In this document: one piece after another, positions 20,322 through 32,890 of the stretch | Layout of the letters: each line of letters begins with the position of its first letter | Position numbering within the stretch: the first letter of the stretch is position 1 | Origin: Oopsacas minuta | Lineage: Eukaryota; Porifera; Hexactinellida; Lyssacinosida; Leucopsacidae | Direction: 5' to 3' | DNA: 64,000 bases | Assembly (NCBI GenBank): GCA_024704765.1 | Contig: JAKMXF010000317.1 | Span: forward strand, 248,160 to 312,159 | Notes under the pieces: model-generated | The model's input: only the letters and a program-made list of their open reading frames with translations | What the model was told of the DNA's origin: nothing | The model's database searches: none | Translations under genes and position numbers: made by a program

Positions 20322-20998
20322 ACAATCCAAGTTTCGTCGTTATTCGTGACGAAACTTGGATTGTATTTTCTGAACCTCTGCGTAAGTAACAAAGGAAATC
20401 GTGGCTCCCAAAAGGTTCTTATCCCCTCGGAAAGGCACGTTCGGACTTCCGAGACGATAAGGTTCTCTACAGCATATTTTTGATGCGTATGAGCAAGTGA
20501 CTCAAATTACTGTGCCTAAAGGAGAACGACTCAATGGAGAATTTTACGCAGATAAATGCATGAGAGAAGTCGAGAAAGTCTATTAAATACGACGTCCGCG
20601 TACTGAAATTCGAGGAATCAAAGTACTCCACGATAAAGCCAGACCTCATGTTTCAAAATACGTTAGGGGAATCATTGAGGATATCGAATTTGAAACGATA
20701 GAACATCCTCCGTATTCCCCAGATCTATCACCTTGTGTTTTTTGGCTATTTTCTGAGCTGAAAAAACATCTCGGAGGACAGCTATTTCATACCCGACAAG
20801 AGCTAGGAAACGGAATTTACAACCTCAATTCAGTGGACAGAGACGAGTACTAGAATAACATTTTCGAAATGGGTTGAAAGGCTACAATTATGCATAGATG
20901 TGGAGGGGGGATATTTCGAACATTTTATGTAGAAATTTGATTAGTAAGTTGTTGTAGTGTCAAGATATTAAACAAAGAGGGAACTTTTTGAATGCCCT
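20322..20998 (+). pseudogene. mariner relic with snap-back 5' end
   Basis: Scattered translation matches mariner transposase: 'RDETWIVFSEPL' near 20350, 'PHVSKYV' near 20650 and an 'HPPYSPDLSPC'-type block near 20710, all with stops. The right end carries an inverted-repeat-like 'gaactttttgaatgccct'. The left end is an inverted duplication of the first catalytic motif (20318-20372), so the 5' half is missing. Confidence 0.65.
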
Positions 20999-21096
20999 AA
21001 GTTCATAATATGGGAAGAATGTAGTTGGTTCAAATGTAACAAGTGAGTTATTCTAAAGGAAACACAAACGAGTGGATGATATTAGCAAAATAGAAA

Positions 21097-21950
21097 TTAC
21101 AAACAAAAATTGAGACAATATAGACCTAGATTACCAACTACAATAATTCTTCCTCTGTTATCTACTGTAATACCGGTAGGACAAGGTAATGAAATCTTGT
21201 GTATCAATTCTATTTGAGAGTTGAAAATAGAAATAGAGCTAGTAGGATAATCTGTAATGAGAATATTGTTAGAATTGTCAACATGGAAGAACAATGGAGA
21301 AAGCAGCTGGAATCCATCTCCTCTATAAATCACACTCTTATGTAGAATATGATTGTAATTGTACAGATGAAGACAAGGATTATTAGAATGATCAAGAATA
21401 TAAATGAATTTTTTGAGAGTTTAATATCAAGAGGGTATTTGAGTTTATCTTGTCCAAAATGTGTCTTGTAGGTAAGTTCTTTGGACAGTATCTGAATACG
21501 ATTATTACCAGAATCACATATGAATATCTCTCCGTTAGATTCATCGAATGTCAGACTACTAGGATCCTCAAATTCCAATTCTCCTTTCTCAGGATCCCCT
21601 ATTCTAGAAACAAACTCTCCATCAAGTTGATAAATCAGAATATAGTTGCTCCGATGTGTAATTAGAATTCTATTTAGAATTATAGCTAACCCATTTGGAC
21701 GTTTCATCTTTCCTTCTCCTTCCTCACTTCCAAATTTAAACATAATCTGACCATTATTATCGAATGCTTTCACACAATTCTTCCAACTATCTGCTACATA
21801 GATATCTCCTGTGGTATTATCAATAGTCACTGCTTTAGATCCGCAGAGATTTTCTAGCCCCTCTCCCCATTTACAAACACTGATTCTAGGTTGTATCTTG
21901 CTCTTATAGTCTACAGAGAATATCCTCTCTAAAGGATTAGCTGTAGCCAT
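21097..21950 (-). pseudogene. NHL-repeat protein, copy C (frameshifted)
   Basis: Homologous along its length to the NHL proteins at 13.4 and 37.9 kb, with the same start 'MATANPLERIF'. One base has been lost in an A-rich run near 21412, where the other copies read 'aaaagaattc' and this one 'aaaaaattc'. This splits the gene into 21330-21950 and 21097-21333. The rest is well preserved, so it is a recent pseudogene or a sequencing error. The upstream region matches the other copies to about 22140 and then stops: there is no Rep relic here. Confidence 0.8.
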
Positions 21951-22140
21951 TAGTTCAGTTCTGTAACTAGAATAATGAAACAATTCAAATAATATAACTT
22001 ATCTATATGACTATAAGTAATGAGCTCTAACAAAAAAATTCAAATCAACACAGAGACCTATACAGAGAGATATCAAATTTCTACAATTAAATGAATGGAA
22101 ATAGAATTGAGTATATTCCGCCATGCTCTAATATTCTTAT

Positions 22141-25100
22141 ATTTAAAACTACACCACAAATACAATAGTAATAACCAACTCAAATTCCAAAAACGTGTTC
22201 ACTTCAATTGTTTATTTGACCGACTTTCTGTATTGCTAGAGAAAAAACTTTGTTATTATTCGAAAGTATAGCGTTTGTGGATTACGAAAATGTCGTCAGA
22301 ATTGTAAAATGTGTGATGACATAGCATTGAGGTTTTGAAAATTTTTCCATTCCTGTCAACTATAATGTGTTATTTGACTGGCTTCTCATTATTATTTTGA
22401 TATAAAATTTCTTCTACCTACTATTGAGTATTGGTGGATTATGTGTTTAAAATTTCTTTCAAAAATATTATTTACTTTTTGAAATATTTTATTTTGAAAA
22501 ATTCAAAGAAGTTAGACTAGAGTCACTTCAGTTGCTATTTGACTCACTTATACTCATCAGATTTAAACGAAATTAGTATCATTGGAAAGAGCAGATTTGA
22601 ACGTTTTAAGTAATATGTTTGTATTTTAAAAACCTTTACTTTTAGTTACTTTTTTAGTGAAAGTTTTTAGTGCCACGACTCCCTTGAATTTACCCACCTA
22701 AAAGTCAGAATTCTATTCTGAAATTATATATGCATACTTTAGTGATATGGATGTTCATGAAAGTTAAATTTCATTAAAAATATTAACAAATCGCGGAGCT
22801 AGAGGAATTCAAATTTTAAGGCGGGAGTTAGAGTGGTAGGGGATGAATCACATTCTACATAAAGTAGGGTCTCTTCAAACTTATGTTTCTCACCCTAAAT
22901 CTGACTGAATTTCAATTATTTTTAGGCTAATCGATAGTTGAGACATAGACGTTTATTACAATATATTTTCGGGGAACGCTACAAATTATCACCAGTAAAG
23001 CCCGCAAAACTCGATAAATTCTCAGGTTTTTGTGAATTACGAATTCTAACTTTGAAATCAATTCTTGAAGTTATTTCTCTTCAGAACCCCTTCAAAATTT
23101 ATAGATACCTTCTTTCGTATCTTATAATTCAATTTCCTTAAAAAACAACAGAGGGTCGCTAGTACTTTTTTTTAACATTTGGTGGTAATATATTTTGAAG
23201 GGTTCATTTTCATTTTGAGTCATGTTAAACTTCATTCTTGCGCATACAAGTAAACACGTACGTGCCTATTAACTGTATGTAGAGTGACTAGAGTCTTTGC
23301 TAATTCAAAATTACAATGTAACATGAATATATGTAAATTAATAGTATAGTTTGGTTATAGATTAAGAGTTGTGTTATATCGCGGTAATTTCGAAAAGTGA
23401 CAAGGTAGAGTGATGTTAATGGTGGAACATGGGTCACCAATGGTAACCCATGACCCATCTGACACATCATACACGCGGCCCATGACCAATTGACCCATTA
23501 CCGGTATAGGATCAGATATTGGTTGATACGTTATCCGAGATTCTTCAGTACAACAAGATTTCCTCCAAATACAAATTAGAAAACTTGTATTCGTTGTATC
23601 AAAATAGCATATTCTTAGAACTGCCTCAAAATATGACAAATCACATATTTGAGTCTGTCCTAAAATGGTTGACTAAGTATGTTAGTATGTCTATATAAAA
23701 TAGACATACTAACATATATGTATAGTGTATATATATATATATACATGTGATTTCTGCTGTTCATACCTTTAGAAAATAAGACACCAAATTGAGCATGTGC
23801 ACTGACACCTAGTTGCTGCACCTGATATTTGAAATTGTTCTAATCTGTATTTTCCACACCTTTTGACACCTCTGTATGTTAGCCTAACCAGAATGTAGGG
23901 TTTTACAATTAGGCAAAATGTATAAAACTAATTCTGGCGGAGTGTTTGGATTAAAATTAGCATTGTAATGTATTTGTGTTGAAATAGACTGCAATTCATT
24001 GGCAGATACATTCTATTAAATATATATACACTGATTTATCATATAATTAATCGTATTTTCACACCTTTTAGTGAACATTTCAAAATTATCCTACAGCTTC
24101 CACTTGTTAAATAGGGGTAAACGGGGATGTAGAATTCAATTTTAACATTTATAAATGTCTAACAAGATTAGTAAAATTCAATTTTATTTATATTTGCTAA
24201 AATGGATATTTAGTAGAATAATATAGTTTCAATAATCCACTAAAATTAATTCGGGAAAATTTAAGTCAGCACAGACGGTGCCATGATTCGGCTGCATGTA
24301 TAGCCGTATTTTAGTAGGCAATGCCACAATTAATTATTATAGGTTCAGCATGTATTAATCAATAATTAAACAGTTAGTGGATTCAATATAAATGGATCAG
24401 TAATGTGAGGTGTTTCAATATAATTCAAAATATTGCATAATATATGAGCCCTACTATTCATAATAGGCCAAGATGCAAACACTTGGTCTATACGTATATA
24501 ATTAATGAATTCTCAAAAGCAAACGAAGAGCGCTAGTACAGAGGAATTAACCAGGAAATGCAAGAGTTAAACAATTTTGTACTCTTTTTAGCCTAAATAA
24601 TGTTATATGATATTCATACACAAAGTGTCCAACCCTCACAGTATCATTTATCTATCCCGATTCCCGACGTATTTCTCCCTATTTAACCCCCATATCAACT
24701 TTGATAATTCAATATAAATAGGTCGTTAATAATATTGTATGGATATTGGATAATGAAGGATATTTTGTTAAAATATGGGAGTTAACAATTGCCATTATGG
24801 ATTGATTTCTGATTTTGAAAACATATGATTATTGACAAGCATTGAATAACTACTTAGAAATTCGAATATATGCTATATACAAAATTGATTATCCATAGCC
24901 TATCATAAATATTATAGCGCAAAATTTTGGGTTCAAACTTCACGGTCTGAAACACGTTAGAAATCCCGATTTGAAGTAAATACTATATTGGACAATATTA
25001 TAACATTATCTAGTTGATCGGGGAACCACAAAGAGGTAAGAGTACTTCTACCCGGCAAGCTATGTTAGAGTTACTCTAACATAGCCTGGGCCTCCAGAAA

Positions 25101-26275
25101 ATCAGATTTTAAATTCGCCTTCATCGACCATTTACATTTTACACTAACCAATATATGGGTAGTACAAACTATACTTGCTACCTTAGTCGAACCATGTTTT
25201 AACAAGGCTGGGACAATCATAGCCGAGATTAATCTGCTCGAAGTCGTCGATCTGTATCATTCTCTAAACATTTGGGATTAATTGCAGTTTGGATGGTCTC
25301 TTGACTCGAACATATATATAATGAATAATTCGAGACGTATATAACAATATATTATAACGTGCGTGTAATTAAATACGAAACAATTTACTCGAAATCGTCG
25401 ATCTCTATCATTCTCTAAACATCTTCTTCAAAGTATAGTTGAGATTAGAGAGATGGACTCTTGACAATAAACTAATACAAATATTCAATATTACGACAGA
25501 TATATCTATACAAGATTAAAATACCTGAATTTACGATCACAAGCCTTTCAAATTATCACTCCCTTAGAAATAAAGTTTGTCCTTGTATTGTGTAATCTAT
25601 CAGGCAATTTTAGTTAAGAATATCCCATTTAATTAATGCAACCTATATACAAGTATAAATAGATGCCTTCAGCACAGATTGTGCTTTTATTTTCTGTCAG
25701 ACATATTCCAATCAGACTTAGACCTTTAGTGGAATTTGTCGGAATTCTTGCAGTCTGACCTATCACAGTAGTGGAGATTGATCGAACCTATTACAGTTTT
25801 CCGTTTGGTAGTGACTGAAAAACAGGAAGATCTACAAGCTGATTAAACATATGGGGTCATTTTGACATGGCTCGGATAACTTCGAGATGAAAATTCACAG
25901 ATGAAAATTCACAAAATGCAAGGTATAACAAGCCGTTGTCTAAGGCCTTGTTATACCTTGCATCCTTAGTACATGCAAAGGAGCGACACACGCATCAATT
26001 CAAAAGTGGTACGACAATGTCGTAAAATCTGTTGAATACGAGATATACTTTTCTTGGTGCTTATTGGCTGGCCGTGTATATTATATTATCTCATGGCCGT
26101 AAGGGACAGTCAAGTTGGTCAGGTTTCAACCGAACCAACATTTGGTCCACTAATGCTATAGTTTTAGCTAACCTCGGCCAACTTCCATATATTTCTGTAT
26201 ATGTCAACCTGACCAATAGAAAACTGCTTGCTACTGTCCTGTATATATATATATGTGTATATATACAACGGGCGT
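22141..26275. other. Gene-poor AT-rich region with hairpins
   Basis: No gene is supported over 4.1 kb. Notable structures are a hairpin at 23679-23715 (16-bp arms, 5-nt loop), a 13-bp-arm palindrome at 25059-25085 and a hairpin at 25916-25963 (17-bp arms, 14-nt loop). The segments around 25230-25310 and 25385-25440 share 'gaagtcgtcgatct'-like sequence, a short local repeat. Confidence 0.5.
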
Positions 26276-26727
26276 TCAAAAAGTTCCCGACCTTGATCAT
26301 AGAATTTGAAGATATAGGATATTATATTACGCATGTGTGTTCATAATGAATCTTATTCTATTATCTATTCAGAACTACTTTAACTTTCACCATATTGTCA
26401 CTGAGTTTCTAGTTATGATTATTTCAAATTTCTCAGTTTTGGCTATCCTTGTATTTTCAAGTATTTATGGCTACAAATTTGAAATTTGAGCAAAGATCCT
26501 ATATCAAAATTCGCACGCTTCTTGTTATTGGCCCGAACGATATTCTCATTGACTTGGAAGTCGTTTATGGAGATGCTAGTCTTTCATATACTACTGTGAA
26601 GGAGTGGACCAAGCGGTTTCATGAAGGACGAGAGTCACTGAAAGATGAGAAACGAATTGTACATGTATATTCTGAATAGTTACAAAAATATGGGGTAGGG
26701 TCGTGAACTTTTTGAACGCTCGTTGCA
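26276..26727 (+). mobile_element. mariner deletion derivative with HTH-only ORF
   Basis: Inverted ends share 'GCGTTCAAAAAGTTC'. Inside, 26449-26679 encodes about 76 residues resembling a mariner transposase N-terminal helix-turn-helix ('FEQRSYIKIRTLLVIGPNDI', 'TTVKEWTKRFHEGRESL') and then stops. The catalytic domain is absent. At 452 bp this is a non-autonomous derivative. A short DNA-binding peptide is conceivable but untested. Confidence 0.65.
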
Positions 26728-29204
26728 TATATATACCCACTGTATGACAAATATTAAAAGTTTGTTACTTCTTGGACACTATATGTTGGCGTATGTACTA
26801 TCGAATATGCTGAGTTCGAATCTGAAATCCTTTATGTTCTTTCACGTCACATTTTATCGAATTCAACTCACAAAATGGAAAAATTTGACTGACTAGCGGA
26901 TGGGGAGCATCCAGGGTTTTCAAAATCATTCACCTAAAACTGAATATTTCCGTAATCCGAGTGTTGACAAATTTCCGTACGCCTAGAGATATATTTGTTG
27001 CAGCATCTTCCACCAAGATAATTATACCCGTTATAGAATCATAGTAGTATTCAGAAAAATCATGACAATTCTGGGGTGCTGGGGGGCGCCCCCCGTTTTT
27101 ATTCTTGGGGTGCTGCTAATAGATTTTCCCCTCCCCAGGCTTCTACAACCCTCATCCAAATCTGTACAAATGCTGTCAGCATGTCAACATTCTCAGAGAT
27201 ATATCTAGATCGGTCTAGCTTCGATTTTCCGAACATCTCATTGGTCCCAGTTCATTACATACCGTATAACTACCTCGATTACTTTATCCAGTTGTAGGCA
27301 ATATATATTCTTTGTTTTGTTTTAATTAAATATTCATTTTAATAGATTTTATAATTTGTATTTTCATTGTTCTGTTTGTTTAATTCGTTAATCAAGATTA
27401 TTGATAATGTAAACCCTTAATTGTATGTCTTGATATATATCAAAAATAACAAATTGTCAACCCCCCCAGAAAACTAAAATTTTTACAGAAATTCTACGCC
27501 TGTGCAATACACTGAAATCAATCCTCAAATTGCAATTCGTTACTCTTCGGCATTCTTTGCTTACATTTAATATCATCATCCATATATTACCCAAATCGAT
27601 CATATATACCTTGTATTGTTCTAAGGACAGAAGTTGCCTGGATTGTAATGGTGGGTATGTACAAGTAATATGAGCAAAACAATACATAATTAGCCAATGA
27701 TAGTTTTGTCCAATTTTAACCGATACTGCCGAATGTTACATTCGTAATGAAAAGGAACACATTTAATTTGAACACTTCGTTTTAACCAATTCCCGCACCC
27801 AAATCGAGTTTTCAGTAGCCTAGTTCACAAAATGACACATTTTCCGGCTGTATTCGCTTTAACAAAACTTGTATGATAGCTAATTTCTTTGAATTATCCT
27901 GCCCAATGTATACAACAGATTTATGTACACAATTTACGTAGAATACATAAACAATCGAAATCTTTCCAAGCCAAATTATTATTAGGCAGTTAACAGATAA
28001 TATTTCATGATTCGAAGTTGCAACAGTATAAAGGATCGTTCAGATCTTCGGTCAAGTGTTAACTCCGCCCATTTAATATATGAATTCAAGTGTACATAAA
28101 CAAAGTTAATGTAAGGCTGCATTCTATCTTTTAGAAGTCGCAACGGGCGAGTAATTCTTCCAGAGCCCAGTCCGACACGAGGCATTCAGGCTCAGGTCAG
28201 GCTTGTGACCTCTACTATCTATGTATACTTGTATGCAGTAGTAGTAGTATTTGCACAAAGAGTTTAGTGACTGCTGATTGTAACATGGCCTACAGCTAAA
28301 TATGTCCCCGAAAAGGCCAACTGAAAATGTATTATTTCCACATATCTCGCGAAATATGTAGGATAGAGACTAAGTATGTAATAGTAAGTATGCATTTCTA
28401 CTGCCTAAATATCTCATCATACGGTTTCGGGAATTACATTTTAGAGAGAAAAATGCGGCTTTTCTAGCTGTGTTAAAACTCCATGTTTTCAGTGTTTTAA
28501 TAGTTGACAGTTGTATATAATGACAAAGGCGAATAACACGTTTCTGTGTTGCCAAGGAAATGTGTTTCTGTTTGTTGAGCCTTATAACTCTAAAATTTAT
28601 ACCAGTATTTCTGCTATAGTAAACTATGTGACATATGTGGCACATGAATTTAATATTGGGACCACAACAGGATAATATATGTGAAAATTGTTTAAAAGAT
28701 CTCTAAACGGATTTAGAATTATTTGCATTGCTGGGAATACAGTCAATTTGCAAATTGGTGATTCCCTATGAAGTGACGCCTACTTATGGTATATGTGGCA
28801 CAAAAATTAATATGTCAATAACTCAGTGACTTTTGTTCTTAACCTTTCAAAAATTGGATACCAGGGTAATTCACACCAGTATACCTCAAAAATGTTATCG
28901 GAATTGTTCCATTCCAATTCACTTTTGTGCTAGAATCAATTTCATAATTATTGTCATTATCTATTTAATTAGTTAGGTATGGCTATGAAATATATGGTGG
29001 GAAAAATATTGAAACATTTATCCCGAATGATGTCAACTAAATGGTGAAATAGGTTTATCAAGTGTACTATCTAATACATACATGCAAATACAAGCCCTAT
29101 TGCCTGTATCATTATTCAGAAATCTAGTGGTGTTCAAATATCTAAGACTGGTTGGTGTATCTATTTACACGTCATCATGTCATGTATATTAATTGAATGC
29201 TCCA
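26728..29204. other. Intergenic, no supported gene
   Basis: Only short spurious ORFs occur. Bases 27732-27855 carry the dispersed repeat shared (inverted) with 335-455. Confidence 0.45.
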
Positions 29205-29503
29205 TGCCAGCCTATTCCCCGACTACCTTTACATCCCATCGAACTAACTGAAGAACCATGGGTACACTTGGGGCATTATTCTTGTTTATGACATGCCGAC
29301 CAACTCGTTTGGATATTACCACATACTTGTTGCTGAATGCTATCTCTCTAGTTTGTGGTTGGTCATACTCTAGACTAAAAGACTAAGACTACATAGAAGT
29401 AACAGACATATTACAGGATATGTATCTAGCATATGGTGTTCCTAGAACTATACATGAGCGAGGACCTGAATTCCAAAACAAGGTAGTGATACTAATTTGA
29501 TCC
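29205..29503 (+). pseudogene. Retrotransposon integrase core relic (Ty3/gypsy-like)
   Basis: The clearest part is 'DMYLAYGVPRTIHERGPEFQNKV' split over two quoted blocks ('LAYGVPRTIHE' and 'RGPEFQNKV') at about 29415-29493, which matches the second catalytic region of retroelement integrases. The usual S-D before R-G has been replaced. Upstream 29220-29400 has partial similarity in shifting frames. No LTRs are seen. Confidence 0.5.
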
Positions 29504-30568
29504 TGCTTGCTATATTATACGTACAAGCAAGCTTCGCTTTCTTACACTTCGAGACTCGCGAACACTTTGTGTCCGCGGGTGGCACACTTTGGGTGCTCTT
29601 GTATCCTTATTGATATATGGGGCCGTTTAAACGTTACGTAACACGAATTCCATAAAATTTGACGCTCTTCACTGTGTCGCGCATTTTCACCATTTTGTAA
29701 TACAAAGAGAATGGGACCGACACACTTCGCAGAACCCTCCCCCCCTTAAGTTGTAGCGTTTCATAACGTTTGAACAGTTCCTATTATACATAGTATAGAT
29801 ATAGAGTATATCCAGTCATACAGTATAAACCATTAACACAACGTAAAGTAGAGGTCTATGGACCACATTAATTAATCTTTCATTCTACATTATTAAGTTA
29901 GACCTTTGTGAAAGTAGTTAATATTTATCTGTATTCACGTTGCTATTTTTCGCCATTTTGACCGCCTTACTCGTTGAAATATATTTAACATGGTTACATG
30001 AGTATTCTAGTAACTTTAGATTTAATGTCTGCTGAATATTTTATTAAAAGATTTAGTTTTCTATGTATTTATACTTTAATTGACAATTAATACACAATAA
30101 TGCACAATTAATACACAATTAATACACAATTAATACACAATTAATACACATAGGTACAAATTTATACCATTAGCATTTTAATTAAATTACAGTATGTACA
30201 TATCATCCACAATATAGTGGTGGTTACATTGACTACTTACTTAGTAAATTTCTATTAACAAACCGTAGTTACAGGTTGAACAAATAGGACTTTGAAAAGC
30301 TTTGTGCAAGTTGGACCTATTGCATCCTACTTGGACTGGGTTAGAGTCTATATCATGTGATAGGGTAACAATACCACAATTGAAAAACCCTCCACTCTAT
30401 TATGCCAATACATTTCGACACCTATCTCAAGAGAGTTTTTGAGATATTGCTTAGATCTTAGAATTTGTTCCCAGATTTATCACATTCCACACACATGCCA
30501 AAATTTCAAGTTTGTAGCTCTTACCAGTTCCTCAATTAATTCCGGAGCAAAAAACACCATTGACAAAT
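29504..30568. other. Intergenic with small MITE and 11-bp tandem repeat
   Basis: Inverted termini at about 29621-29650 ('ggccgtttaaacgttacgta') and 29750-29783 delimit a probable MITE of about 160 bp. Bases 30083-30151 hold about five copies of the 11-bp unit 'acacaattaat'. No gene is seen. Confidence 0.5.
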
Positions 30569-31176
30569 CTATATTATTCAATCTCAATTGTTATCTGTTT
30601 GTCTGTTTGTTTATCTGTCTGTTTCTTTGTCCGTTGTCAACGGAAGGATTTACGGTATGCGATTTTGAAATAGTTGCATAACTTGTATTTTCCGTGTTTA
30701 TCAAGGAAGTAAATAGAATTCAATACAACTTCACTAAATATATCCAACATGCTGAATCCGATTTTCACACTTTTGGGTTAATCATTTGTAAATTTATTCT
30801 TGTTTTTATGAATATAAAGTAAACAAATTTCAAGTTGAGGTAAAATCATACTTTCGGCGACTATACTGAGGTACTCGAGAATACTGAACCCGAATATGAT
30901 ATTGTAAACAACATATTGTGAATATTTGTTTACTTTTAGGTACATAAAGTAAACAAATCTCAAAATATCCATTCAGGCTTGCTCTCAACGATTACAAAGG
31001 GGATTAACCTTACAAAATAATTCAATAATATATATGCTATATGCGTATATTTATGAATTTCATTGTTCGAAATATATCAATATTATTATACCCAAAAGGT
31101 CGTTAATTTGGGGAATAATGGATACCTAGATGGCCAATGCGCTGAGTTCATCCCAAAGCGATGAGTTCAAGGCTCG
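30569..31176 (+). repeat. Helitron-like dispersed repeat, copy 4 (608 bp)
   Basis: It starts 'TCTATATTATTCAATCTC' after A and ends 'aaggctcg' before T. Two internal near-repeats of the 'taaagtaaacaaat' block are present, as in copy 2. Confidence 0.7.
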
Positions 31177-32890
31177 TAAAGTTTAAAGCGGAATCTTCTA
31201 TCACTTTTGACATGAATACTAGCACAGATGTTTAGCTTAAAATTCTAAATTTGAATATATTACTTATGGTATTTACCCTCCAATAATTTTGAATATTTCA
31301 ATATATTTGAATTATATCCTATATTCGTTTCGAAATAACTAAAAATGTATCGACAGACCTACCCCATATTGTTTAGATACCATCACTTCAGTGCTGCAGC
31401 TTAGCTTGCTATAAAATTGTGATCTGGTGTAAGGCTGCCCCAACTAGGAATACAGACATATGGTGTGTACACGTTATTATATAGCTATTTGAGTTGCATT
31501 AATTAGAGAGAACATTATTTCAGGACGAATTGAAATGTGGGAATATTATTTTGTGTCAAGTTATCCATGGGCTCAGGAATAATTTATTGTATATTTCGCG
31601 TATTATTTGCACGCAATGATCATGAATTTTGGATTATGAATGTCTGACATAGGACTTATAATATATATCGTTAGAGAAGGATCCATGTACCGTTAGTTGG
31701 AATGATCACTAATTCACTATTTAGTGCACCATTGAAACACTGAATAATTTTTCTCGTGCTCTTGAAATTATACATTCTTTGCTCGCTCGTTCTTTACAAT
31801 TGAATATTTAAAACCCAAAGTAACCATCACATTAAATGGGAGTAATTGGATATAATTTATCCAATTAATACCATTTAATGTGATTTGCACCCCCAATATT
31901 GTTATCTTGTTATTCCACTGTCCCCAAACCACCCTCATACTATCGCACGCCACGCTCACTCTTTGCACCCCCTTTTCCAGATCCTGAATAACCCATTATT
32001 TTGTGAGTCATTATTCTTCTACAGAATATCTTTCGGTCGATTGCGAACGTGTTATAGTGTGACAAATGAAATTTGAAAACATTTTACGAATCATTCATTA
32101 AATGACTTTCCCACACCTAACGTGTCGTTTATTCATACATTACCCAATCTAGTGATTACCAGACGGTTTGTTAATTCGAGGCACAATATTAGGGGACTAA
32201 TTGACTATTATGTAGTGCCTCAAATATTATAAATGCAACAGTCGGCACAGCTTGTAATTCTATATTTTTTCTCTGAAGTCATGCCAAATTAAAATTTACT
32301 TTTTCTAAAATTGTGTCTAAAGACCCATGTTGTTCAATTTTTAGATATTATAATTATTAAAAAAGTTTGAGAATGTCATTATCACTGCCACTGTGGTGAC
32401 ATTTTCATTATTTTCCTCAATGTATCTTACTTAAATTCTACAATACTTCATCATATGCAAGAATTCCTCTCGCTGCTTGTGTTGCAAAGTTATTCATGTT
32501 CAAATTCATGTGGAAAATGACGTCATATAGATTGAGTCTATTGTATCGATAATATTGTTTCATTGTCAGTCCAATATAATCCCAGTTCCATCAAATTAAT
32601 GGAACAGAAAATGCGATGCCCTAGGTACAAGGATCAATTACAGATTCTCGTTAACACCAGTTAGGATGTCATCCACTTTGGGGGATTCGTTTTTCGGGGA
32701 GTTCGAAAAATAGCCCCTAACTATAACATTTTATCTGTAACTCAACCTTATGAAACCCAAATTTGAGAGTTTATAATGCACATAACATTTGGAATTTCCA
32801 ATTGATTTTTGAATACAATTAACAAAATATTTATGTACATTACCGATATATACATTGGTTAATCAGGAAACATAGTGGAACCAATTAGTA
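31177..32890. other. Intergenic, long hairpin
   Basis: No gene is supported. Bases about 31826-31883 form an imperfect hairpin (outer 'atcacattaaatgg', inner 'aattggata'). 32236-32255 shares 'gtcggcaca' with the palindromic MITE at 47227. Confidence 0.45.

Noticed and set aside
23400-23510. Cluster of GGGTCA/TGACCC half-sites suggesting a nuclear-receptor enhancer
   Set aside because: No gene is nearby, the spacing is irregular, and chance or a decayed repeat is as likely.
30083-30151. 11-bp tandem array as a regulatory or centromeric satellite
   Set aside because: Only about five units and no other copies in the window; an ordinary minisatellite is sufficient.
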